Source of the DNA: Pseudomonas sp. MIACH
GTDB lineage: Bacteria > Pseudomonadota > Gammaproteobacteria > Pseudomonadales > Pseudomonadaceae
Length of the DNA stretch: 64,000 nt
NCBI RefSeq assembly: GCF_001269925.1
Contig: NZ_LHVO01000030.1
Coordinates: forward strand, 16,089-80,088
Direction: 5' to 3'
The notes beneath the pieces are model-generated. The model was given only the letters and a program-made list of their open reading frames with translations, was not told the DNA's origin and ran no database searches. Of the stretch, positions 18,604 through 25,795 are shown one piece after another (position 1 is the first letter of the stretch; each line of letters starts with the position of its first letter). The position numbers and the translations under genes are program-made.

Positions 18604-19647
18604 TTAACGGGAAAGCTGGTAAAGCGCTTGCCAACTGATTCGGCGGTCATTATCACGGCCGGCGACATTGTCCATTTTCTTCAACACGTCAGTGCGTTTG
18701 AGAATTTCCAGCGCCAGATGGGTCAGGTGATCCTGGGCAGCGTTGCCCGTCAGGGGCTGGGACGCCCTCCTCTGCAGATCACGAAAACTCAGCTCCGGCG
18801 CCCGCGGATCATATTTCAGCTGGTTGAAATGCGTAAGCATTTCAGCGGCCAACTGCTTGTCGCTGTCGTACTTGAAATAGTTATCCCCCTTGATCACGTC
18901 TCTCACATTTTTCACGTTGATCAGGCCATCCAGGGAACCCGTAGAAGGATTACGGTCAAGAGCGCTCATCAGGTCCGGGCGGCGCAACAACTCTTTGGCC
19001 AAGCGAATGTTCGCGTTCGTAGCGGGATCGCGGGACCAGCCTTTTTCCGCCATAGCGCGGATGCTGTCAACGCTGACAAACCCAGGGTTGCGGGGGTCTC
19101 TGAAGGCGTCGAAGTTGCGGTGCAACTCCTTCGCCAGTTCTTCGTTGTTTTTCCGCGAGTAATACGGATCAGGCCCGCACGGTGGGGTCGGATACGGTTT
19201 ACACACGGTGGGATCGGGGCGTGGTGGTGGATTGCCGCAGCCAGGATTTGGCCTCGGCGGCGGATTGCCGCAGCCAGGATTCGGCCTCGGCGGTGGATTG
19301 CTGCAGCCAGGATTCGGCCTCGGCGGCGGGTTGCCGCAGGGTGGGCGATGCCCGGGGAACCAAGGGCCCATCCAGTGTTTGACCGCTGCCATCAAGCCCT
19401 GTGTAGCGGGCGCACTGGGATGACGCAGCACGTGATCAGCGCCACGCTGACCGGCTGCCGACGATGAATAACCGCCGAACACCGGCCCGCCCTGGCTTTC
19501 CTGAGACAGGAAGCTGACGTTTGCAGGCGATTGGCCGTTGAGGGCAGTCATCGACTGAGCAGATTTGACCTCAGGCGTGGAAGTGGCCAGCGAAAGGCCA
19601 GAGGTGGATGAGGCAGAGACCTGTGTATCGAAACTTGATACCGACAT
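18604..19647 (-). CDS. HrpL-regulated, HrpK-like candidate type III secretion substrate B with Pro-rich repeats
   Basis: A 347-residue protein. The first 50 residues (MSVSSFDTQVSASSTSGLSL...) are about one quarter Ser, with few acidic residues, typical of Pseudomonas type III export signals. Residues about 100-145 hold four tandem copies of an 11-residue CGNPPPRPNPG unit, the last diverged. The C-terminal half has modules such as ELHRNFDAFRDPRNPGFVSV and EMLTHFNQLKYDPR..LSF, each a helix plus a D/N-rich loop, similar in style to HrpK-type proteins. An exact hrp box lies 75 bases before the start. The start at 19647 (GGAGA ribosome site) is chosen over 19731, which lies inside the hrp box. Function unknown; a linker-bearing effector or translocator-associated protein is possible. 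Confidence 0.65.
   Translation of the reverse strand: MSVSSFDTQVSASSTSGLSLATSTPEVKSAQSMTALNGQSPANVSFLSQESQGGPVFGGYSSSAAGQRGADHVLRHPSAPATQGLMAAVKHWMGPWFPGHRPPCGNPPPRPNPGCSNPPPRPNPGCGNPPPRPNPGCGNPPPRPDPTVCKPYPTPPCGPDPYYSRKNNEELAKELHRNFDAFRDPRNPGFVSVDSIRAMAEKGWSRDPATNANIRLAKELLRRPDLMSALDRNPSTGSLDGLINVKNVRDVIKGDNYFKYDSDKQLAAEMLTHFNQLKYDPRAPELSFRDLQRRASQPLTGNAAQDHLTHLALEILKRTDVLKKMDNVAGRDNDRRISWQALYQLSR
19229..19341. repeat. 33-base tandem repeats inside candidate substrate B
   Basis: Three full near-identical 33-base units (19229-19261, 19262-19294, 19295-19327) and a partial diverged fourth (19328-19341) encode the Cys-Gly-Asn-Pro-Pro-Pro-Arg-Pro-Asn-Pro-Gly unit. Units differ by only one to three bases, so copy number may vary between strains. 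Confidence 0.9.
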
Positions 19648-19721
19648 CGTTTTCTCCATACGGTGGGCGCGATCTTCAGCTTGCCGCTCCAACGCAACGT
19701 CGAAGCCCATCAGCTTTCCCA

Positions 19722-19749
19722 TGTGTGGCACGTTGTCGGAAACGGTTCC
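19722..19749 (-). promoter_or_regulatory. hrp box (HrpL promoter) of candidate substrate B
   Basis: On the minus strand GGAACC (19744-19749), 15 bases, then CCACACA (19722-19728): an exact match to GGAACC-N15/16-CCACNNA. It is 75 bases upstream of the ATG at 19647. Confidence 0.88.
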
Positions 19750-19833
19750 TGAGCCAGCAGCAATCTGTGATGTGAGGATGTAAGAATCAGGAAACCGGCA
19801 GGTTCCGCAGGCCTTGCAGCGCAGATGGCCTGG

Positions 19834-20472
19834 TCACTGCAGCGCCTGTTTAAGGCGGCTCAATTTCTCTCGGCTGCCGCACACGCTCATCTGGCACCAT
19901 TTGCGCAGTTTGTTCTTGGAGATGTCCAAAAATATCCAATCACAGTCCGTGGCGGTACAGCACTTCAACTCGCGAAGATCACCGGACACCAGCAACTGCG
20001 TAGCCTTGATCGCCAGGCGTCCGATCAGCATTGCGGTCAATTCCTCGGCGTTGGAGCAGGTTCTCCACGCCCAGGCCGGTATCCCGTCAACCGTGCGCAG
20101 CACCCGCCAGGCGGCGCCTTGCTGGAAATTCAGGTTGATCTGCTGCAAGGCCGCATCGGCCGCAACCTGGCGCAAGGACAGCGGGTAAAACACGCCATAC
20201 AGGCATTCGCGGAACGCAATGATGGCGTCCAGATCCGGTTGGTAGGAAATAGGCGATTCAAACACCATGGCCTTGTAGTCATCGAACTCCTGGGCAGAGA
20301 TCAACGACGCATGCAGCGCCCATTCAAAGAAGAACTGAAAACTGGTGAGCCGTTCTTCCATCACCCTGAGTGGAGAACCAGGGCGACGGCCATTGGTGGT
20401 ATTGATGAAGTCCAACACCTGGGCCCCGCCAATCAGGCGAATCGACTTTGCAGTGCCGGTAAAATGCGTCAT
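19834..20472 (-). CDS. CGNR zinc-finger / ABATE-domain regulator-like protein
   Basis: A 212-residue protein. The N-terminal ABATE-type region has GGAQVLDFINTTNGRRPGSP. The C-terminal CGNR zinc finger is visible as CTATDCDWIFLDISKNKLRKW then CQMSVCGSREK, with the four cysteines in the family spacing (CGSR in place of CGNR). Members are thought to bind DNA and many sit beside biosynthetic or stress genes. It lies 96 bases downstream of cysC on the same strand, so it may be the last gene of the sulfation operon or separately expressed; a role as its regulator is an inference. Confidence 0.8.
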   Translation of the reverse strand: MTHFTGTAKSIRLIGGAQVLDFINTTNGRRPGSPLRVMEERLTSFQFFFEWALHASLISAQEFDDYKAMVFESPISYQPDLDAIIAFRECLYGVFYPLSLRQVAADAALQQINLNFQQGAAWRVLRTVDGIPAWAWRTCSNAEELTAMLIGRLAIKATQLLVSGDLRELKCCTATDCDWIFLDISKNKLRKWCQMSVCGSREKLSRLKQALQ

Positions 20473-20568
20473 GCCTGCTCCTGAAAAAACATGGTGGGGC
20501 TGCGATGGCGCAGATTACCTTGTTTTCTTGACGTGCAGAAACCGCCGCCTCAGTGCCAAGACCAGCGG

Positions 20569-21183
20569 CTAGGCACGCTCGTCGTCGCGAGCCACCCAAT
20601 CGAGAATAGTCGCGACAGACTGTTCGACAGACAGCACCTGGGTGTCCACGTGCACTTCCGGAAAGATCGGCACGTCGTAGTTCGAATCAATACCGGTGAA
20701 GTGTTTGATCAGCCCCAGCCGGGCTTTTTTGTACAAGCCTTTAGGGTCACGCTTTTCGGCGGTTTCCAGCGGTGCATCCACATGCACTTCGACAAAATAT
20801 TCATTGCCGATAATCGAACGCGCGTAATGCCGACTGGCCGAGGACGGTGAGATCAACGCCACAATCACCATCAGGCCCGCGTCCAGCATCAACCGCGCCA
20901 CTTCCGCGACACGCCGGATATTCTCATCGCGGTCGCGGTCGGTAAAACCCAGGTCCCGGCATAGCCCACCGCGCACTGAGTCACCGTCAATAATGCAGGT
21001 CTGGCGCCCTTGTGCCTGCAGGGCCATGTCGAGGGCATCGGCGATGGTCGACTTGCCGGACGCGGAGATGCCGGTCATCCAGATCACCCTGGGCTTGTGC
21101 TGCATGGGTAAGTGTTCGGCGCGTGGATGACTGAACGCAAACGCGTGCAGGTTCTGGTCTGGACGGTCTGGACAATAACTCAT
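20569..21183 (-). CDS. cysC: Adenylylsulfate (APS) kinase
   Basis: A 204-residue kinase. Walker A is GISASGKST (38-46), the substrate loop is IDGDSVRGGLCRDLGFTDRD followed by ENIRRVAEVARLM, and the LISPSSASR segment holds the serine that is phosphorylated in the family. It makes PAPS from APS and ATP. It is the last gene of the leftward operon, overlapping the MFS gene by 4 bases. As the operon also encodes a sulfotransferase, this copy probably supplies PAPS for a dedicated sulfation step rather than general cysteine synthesis. The N-terminal 30 residues before the domain are unusual and not conserved in character. Confidence 0.92.
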   Translation of the reverse strand: MSYCPDRPDQNLHAFAFSHPRAEHLPMQHKPRVIWMTGISASGKSTIADALDMALQAQGRQTCIIDGDSVRGGLCRDLGFTDRDRDENIRRVAEVARLMLDAGLMVIVALISPSSASRHYARSIIGNEYFVEVHVDAPLETAEKRDPKGLYKKARLGLIKHFTGIDSNYDVPIFPEVHVDTQVLSVEQSVATILDWVARDDERA

Positions 21184-22409
21184 GGCTGCTCAGCCTCCGT
21201 CACCGAAACAGGCGGTTTACCCAACATGAACACCATCACGCATTGCCCGAACAGCAGCAGCGCAACCACCCAATAGATGCTCGAAAACGACCCGGTCAGG
21301 TCCTTGGAAAAGCCGCCGAGGAAGTTGCCGCACACACCGCCCAAGCCGATCAGCACATTGGCGATACCAAATGCCTGGGTCAGGCGACTGACCGGCACGA
21401 TTTGCCCTATGTAACTGGGAACCAGGCCAAAGACCGGATAAAACGCCAGCGCAAACAAAAACGCCGCCACATAGAACAATGGAATGCTGTTGAAACTGAA
21501 CACCACGGTCGCAGCCAGGCCCGCGCTTAAAAAGCACATGGCCAACGACGCCCGTACCCCGACCTTGTCGGCAATCCATCCCACCAGAAACCCCGAGGCC
21601 ATGCCCACCGCGCCGATGGTGGTCCAGATAAATCCGGTGTCCTGTACCGATACGCCCAGCTCATCGCGAAGGTAAGGCGCCAGGTAAGTCTGGAACGGCA
21701 ACAACGCCATGCCATTCAGAAACGCGATGGCCCAGATCAGGTACAGCGGCCGGCTCAGCCACGCGGTGGGGCGCTCAAAAGACGCCGACCGCTGCGGCGA
21801 TGAACCGCCCTCCTTGGCCGCCCCCCGCTGGCGTAACAAGCACCAGGCCACCCCGCACAGGGCCACCGAGATCAGGCCAGCCGTCAGCCAGATCGAGCGC
21901 CAGCCGCCATGCACGGTCAGGAACGACACCAGCAAGCCGTTGATAAACACGCCATAGCTGGTGCCACTGGAAATCAGTCCCATGACCCTGGAACGATGAC
22001 CGGGGCTGAAGCCCTTGGTGACGATTTCTGCCAGCGGGATATACACCGAGGCCGAACAGCCCCCGAGCAGAATCAACAGCCCCCCGGACAACCAGATGCT
22101 GTCGCTGACACTCAGGCCCAGCAATGCCAGGGAGGTGATCAGCGTCGACACCAGGCTGATTTTCCAGCCCTCGACAAACCGGCTGATGACACTGGTGACC
22201 GATGAAAACAACAGGAAGCCGATCTGCGCGCCGCCGGTGATCAAGCCCACCGTGGTGTAGTCGAAACCGATGTCGCGGCGCATGTCCACCACCAGGTTGG
22301 CGAACAGGTAAACGCCAAACCCGTAGGTGCTGGCCACGAATCCGGTCAATACCACCGCCAGCACGACGCTGTCCAACGGGCGGGCGCTACTGTGTACCAG
22401 TGTGCTCAT
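21180..22409 (-). CDS. MFS transporter, likely exporter of the operon's product
   Basis: A 409-residue protein with 12 predicted helices. It has MFS loops ISRFVEGWKISLV and VGWIADKVGVRASLAM and a central hydrophilic linker (RQRGAAKEGGSSPQRSASFE). The start at 22409 has AAGGAG six bases upstream, ten bases after the methyltransferase stop. Its place between biosynthetic genes suggests export of the end product; import of a precursor cannot be excluded. Confidence 0.88.
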   Translation of the reverse strand: MSTLVHSSARPLDSVVLAVVLTGFVASTYGFGVYLFANLVVDMRRDIGFDYTTVGLITGGAQIGFLLFSSVTSVISRFVEGWKISLVSTLITSLALLGLSVSDSIWLSGGLLILLGGCSASVYIPLAEIVTKGFSPGHRSRVMGLISSGTSYGVFINGLLVSFLTVHGGWRSIWLTAGLISVALCGVAWCLLRQRGAAKEGGSSPQRSASFERPTAWLSRPLYLIWAIAFLNGMALLPFQTYLAPYLRDELGVSVQDTGFIWTTIGAVGMASGFLVGWIADKVGVRASLAMCFLSAGLAATVVFSFNSIPLFYVAAFLFALAFYPVFGLVPSYIGQIVPVSRLTQAFGIANVLIGLGGVCGNFLGGFSKDLTGSFSSIYWVVALLLFGQCVMVFMLGKPPVSVTEAEQP

Positions 22410-22419
22410 CAGGTACTCC

Positions 22420-23190
22420 TTAAACGGCGCGCGCCGTGTGGATGACAAAATCACAATCCATCATGTCGTAGTCACGCTGGAAATCACCGTAACTCTCATG
22501 GGCGCAAAACCCGGACTTGAGCACCTCCCCCTTCAACTCGCCCGGCAACAGCGGATAGACCTGCAACCGGTACTGCTCGGCGTTATCAAACGAGTAGATG
22601 AACTCACACACGTGTTCATCAACCTGCCCCAAGCCGACGGAGGCGTGCGTACCGCAGTAATAGTAATGACCGCTGGATTTGAACTTGCCTGCGCGAATGG
22701 CAAAGAAGTTACGTTGATCCACAACCAGCAAGCCGCCCGGATTGAGCAATGCCCTGAATTTCTCCAGCACCTGCAACCGCTCATGGGCTGCAAACACATG
22801 GCACAGCGAACTGCCCAGGCACACCACCGCATCGAAGCGCCCCAGTTCGTCGGGGTCGAGAGACTGCCAATCCCTGTAGTGCGATTCGATCGCCAACCCG
22901 CGTTGGCGAAAGTTCTCGCGGGCCTTGGTCAGCATCGTACTGCTGCCGTCCGTGGCGACGACATCGAACCCCGCCTGCTTAAGCTGTACCGCATGAAAAC
23001 CACTGCCCGTGGAGACGTCGATGACCGACTTCACGCCGTGCTGCTTCAGCAGGTTTTCAAAGAAACCGTTCTCCCCCGCTTTTCTTTTGTCCCAATCGAT
23101 CAAATCATCCCAGCGCTCGACGAATTTTTTCGAGTATTGCGTCGCGTAACTGGCGACTTCGTTGTGCTTGTGCCCCGACATCTGATTCAT
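22420..23190 (-). CDS. SAM-dependent methyltransferase, glycine/sarcosine N-methyltransferase-like
   Basis: A 256-residue class I methyltransferase. Motif I is VIDVSTGSGFHAVQLKQAGF, motif II FDVVATDGSSTML, and post-motif region FDAVVCLGSSLCHVF. The whole outline (Tyr-rich N-terminus ATQYSKKFVERWDDLIDW, then DVSTGSG, VVDQRNFFAI and HYYYCGTH) resembles the GSMT family that N-methylates glycine or sarcosine. The actual acceptor could be any amino group of the pathway intermediate. The ATG at 23190 starts 7 bases after the preceding stop. Confidence 0.78.
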   Translation of the reverse strand: MNQMSGHKHNEVASYATQYSKKFVERWDDLIDWDKRKAGENGFFENLLKQHGVKSVIDVSTGSGFHAVQLKQAGFDVVATDGSSTMLTKARENFRQRGLAIESHYRDWQSLDPDELGRFDAVVCLGSSLCHVFAAHERLQVLEKFRALLNPGGLLVVDQRNFFAIRAGKFKSSGHYYYCGTHASVGLGQVDEHVCEFIYSFDNAEQYRLQVYPLLPGELKGEVLKSGFCAHESYGDFQRDYDMMDCDFVIHTARAV

Positions 23191-23197
23191 CACACAC

Positions 23198-24334
23198 CTA
23201 CCAGGTTGAATGTTTGAAAGACAGGTATTTGCTCGACAGCTCACGGGCAAACTCGGCGGACTGTTCGATGGACATGGTTTTCTTCGAGTACCCCAGCATC
23301 GCCTGCATCACGGCCATGCATTGCGGGTTGAAGGTGACCGAACCATCGCAATGAATTTCGTCGATGCCATCCTGGCTCTGGCAGATGGTGTTGATGCGCA
23401 CGGCTTCGTCTTGGGGGCACTCATCACTGAACTGCACCTTGATCTGACCCTGCTGCAGCCACACCGGATACCCGCCCGGCAACCCCAGCGGCCCGGGCGC
23501 GTGCACCAGCACCGGCGTCGGCGAAAACAGCCCTTCGATCACGGTGACCGCCGAGCACGCCGTGAGGAACTGCCCATCGATACCGCCCAGGCGGCGGTAC
23601 TCGGATTTAACCGTGGAAAAAATCGCTTCAGCCGGCAGGTGGTTCACGGCCAGGCGGTCACGAACCTCATACAACAAGCGGTAACTGGCACGCGGGGGCA
23701 AGCCGCCGCGTGGCACGTAGTGGCTGAAATAGTGCTGGGCATACAGGCGCACCTGCACATCGGCAGGCGCACACTCCAGCAGCCGCGCGATGGAAAAGCG
23801 CACAGCCGGGATCAGGTTGGCCACATTACCCACGCCAATATCCGGCGCCAGACCGACCCTGGCCAGGATCGGGTTGACCGCATCGGGAAAGGCCGCATTG
23901 ACCGTCCGGGTCACGATGCCGGAGGCTTTTACCGCCTGCATCAAGTCATGCATCAGCGTCAGGTGCATGGGCAGCCAGGGCCCGAACTGCGCCTGGTCGA
24001 GTTGTTCGAAGGAGAGCTTGGGCAACCCGGTGATCACCCGCCACGACTGCAACGACGCACAATTGACCACCATGTCCGGGGCCTCTTCACGCAGCACCCG
24101 CGTCACCCGGTCGATATCGGTGAGGTCGGCAATCACCGGCTTGATCGCGATGTCGTGCCCCAACTGCGCACACGACAGTGCCACCAGGTTGCACAGCCGC
24201 AAGGTCGCGTCTTCATTGCGCCCCAGCACCACGAATTCAAAGGCATTTTTCGGCCCGAGGATCTTCAGGATCTGCAGGCACAGGTTGCCCGCGCCCACCA
24301 GCAACAGTTTCTTCTTAGGGGCTGACGGCTTCAT
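23198..24334 (-). CDS. Saccharopine-dehydrogenase-like NAD(P)-binding protein
   Basis: A 378-residue protein with an N-terminal Rossmann fold (KLLLVGAGNLCLQILKILGP) and a middle Asp/Asn segment DMVVNCASLQSW, typical of the saccharopine dehydrogenase NADP-binding family. The remainder (residues 150-378) has no motif I can name. Relatives join an amino acid to a keto compound by reductive amination, or reduce related substrates. In this operon it could couple the product of the aldolase and SDR steps with an amino acid. It overlaps the SDR gene by 4 bases. Confidence 0.65.
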   Translation of the reverse strand: MKPSAPKKKLLLVGAGNLCLQILKILGPKNAFEFVVLGRNEDATLRLCNLVALSCAQLGHDIAIKPVIADLTDIDRVTRVLREEAPDMVVNCASLQSWRVITGLPKLSFEQLDQAQFGPWLPMHLTLMHDLMQAVKASGIVTRTVNAAFPDAVNPILARVGLAPDIGVGNVANLIPAVRFSIARLLECAPADVQVRLYAQHYFSHYVPRGGLPPRASYRLLYEVRDRLAVNHLPAEAIFSTVKSEYRRLGGIDGQFLTACSAVTVIEGLFSPTPVLVHAPGPLGLPGGYPVWLQQGQIKVQFSDECPQDEAVRINTICQSQDGIDEIHCDGSVTFNPQCMAVMQAMLGYSKKTMSIEQSAEFARELSSKYLSFKHSTW

Positions 24335-25056
24335 CGTGGGTAAGCTCCGTTGTCCACCGGAATGACCCGGCCGGTGATATGCCGCATGGCATCGCTGATC
24401 AGCAGCAGAATGACCTCGGCAACGCCGCTGGGCAGGATCGGGTCCTTGAGGATTTCCTGGCGCGCGTACTCGGCGCGGCGGTACTCGGGGATGGTGTCGT
24501 AGATGGCGGTGTCATGGATCAGCGCCGGCGAGACCGCGTTAACCCGCACGAACGGTGCGAAATTCCAGGCGTTGGCTTTGGTCAGGCCGATCACCGCCGC
24601 CTTGGTGGCGCCGTACAAGGCATCGCAGCTGCCTACCTCGCCGGCCACGGAGGCGATATTGACGATGCTGCGCGGCGCTTCGTGCTGCATTTCGCGTTCG
24701 GCGAAGTCTTTGGAGAGATAGACCAATGCCTTGAGGTTGACATTAAGTATCTCGTCCACTTCAGCATCGGAATAGGCGTAGACACTTTTGCCGTGGTAAA
24801 TACCGGCGTTATTGATTAATGCATCAATCGTTGCGTGGCGATCATACAGCGCAGGTATAAATCCCTTGATCACCGCCTGTTGGGAAAAGTCCGCGACATG
24901 TGTTTCCAATACATCCGACGGGTAAGTGCGCTGCAAGGCACGCAGGCCGTCGGCATCCTTATCGGCACCAATAACGAAGTAACCGGCCTGGATAGCTTTT
25001 TCTACGGTCGCTCGACCAATTCCATTAGCTGCACCGGTGACAATCAACTTTTTCAT
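24331..25056 (-). CDS. Short-chain dehydrogenase/reductase
   Basis: A 241-residue classical SDR. The cofactor loop is TGAANGIGRAT, NNAG is present in LINNAGIYHG, and the catalytic set is Ser in IASVAGEVGS and YGATK (Tyr-x3-Lys). A D in IGADKDADGL after beta-2 suggests NAD rather than NADP. It probably oxidises a hydroxyl of a sugar-like intermediate. The start at 25056 has AAGGA upstream and follows the sulfotransferase stop by 10 bases. It overlaps the next gene by 4 bases. Confidence 0.88.
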   Translation of the reverse strand: MKKLIVTGAANGIGRATVEKAIQAGYFVIGADKDADGLRALQRTYPSDVLETHVADFSQQAVIKGFIPALYDRHATIDALINNAGIYHGKSVYAYSDAEVDEILNVNLKALVYLSKDFAEREMQHEAPRSIVNIASVAGEVGSCDALYGATKAAVIGLTKANAWNFAPFVRVNAVSPALIHDTAIYDTIPEYRRAEYARQEILKDPILPSGVAEVILLLISDAMRHITGRVIPVDNGAYPR

Positions 25057-25066
25057 ACCACAATCC

Positions 25067-25795
25067 TTATTGGCAAAATGCATTCATGCGGGCGTAGAAC
25101 GGTCGATGGTATTCATACAAGGCTTTTAATTTTGGCGACTGGTCAAACGCGTCCATGTCGATGGGCTGTTTATCCGCCGATACAATGCGCTCGCTGTTCT
25201 GCGCCGCCACATGCCAACTTCTCCAGGTTTTCCACTGTGGGGGACATTCGCGCTTCCAGGTCATGGCGTGGGGCAGGAATTCAATCTGCAAGTAATCACA
25301 CAACTTGCGCACGACCCGCTCCGGTTCGGCGGCGAGATCGTCTGCATTAATCACATAAGGCACTTGCCCGGTGAGTTTGGTCACCACACAAAAGATCTCG
25401 TACAAGGCTTTATGCCCGATAGCCTGCACGGGCATATCGGGGTGTATCCGATGATGGGAAATAATGCTGCCGGCGGGTTCACGAATAATAAAAACATTGT
25501 GCTGTTGCGCCAGGAATTCCCGGTCGACTTTCAAGTCATCCAGGCAGTGGTAACACATGTCTTTATGAAACACATTGGCCCCTTCCCGGGCCTTGATCAG
25601 TTGCGCTTTTATGCCCTGATACGTGGTGGGCAAGCTGTGGTCCCACTCATCCGAGGGAATCGCCGAATCCGCAGAAAACGCCATATGCGCAAAGGGCTCG
25701 TGGAAAACCTCGAAATCCCCGCGCTCGATAAACACCCGTTCCAACACCGTGGAACGGGAGCGCGGGTGCGCCCATAACCCGACCATCTTGTTCAT
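25067..25795 (-). CDS. PAPS-dependent sulfotransferase family protein
   Basis: A 242-residue protein with a 5'-phosphosulfate-binding loop at the N-terminus (AHPRSRSTVLERVF, residues 9-22) and a 3'-phosphate-binding segment FIIREPAGSIISHHR. Both are marks of the P-loop sulfotransferase family. The acceptor site residues are not obvious. The presence of a dedicated APS kinase in the operon strongly supports a PAPS-using role, probably O-sulfation of a small hydroxylated product. Its ATG overlaps the end of the HAD-transaldolase gene by 4 bases. Confidence 0.82.
   Translation of the reverse strand: MNKMVGLWAHPRSRSTVLERVFIERGDFEVFHEPFAHMAFSADSAIPSDEWDHSLPTTYQGIKAQLIKAREGANVFHKDMCYHCLDDLKVDREFLAQQHNVFIIREPAGSIISHHRIHPDMPVQAIGHKALYEIFCVVTKLTGQVPYVINADDLAAEPERVVRKLCDYLQIEFLPHAMTWKRECPPQWKTWRSWHVAAQNSERIVSADKQPIDMDAFDQSPKLKALYEYHRPFYARMNAFCQ

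Noticed and set aside
19229..19341. Short regularly spaced repeats considered as a CRISPR array
   Set aside because: The units are contiguous without spacers, are a multiple of three, and stay in frame inside a gene; they are coding tandem repeats.
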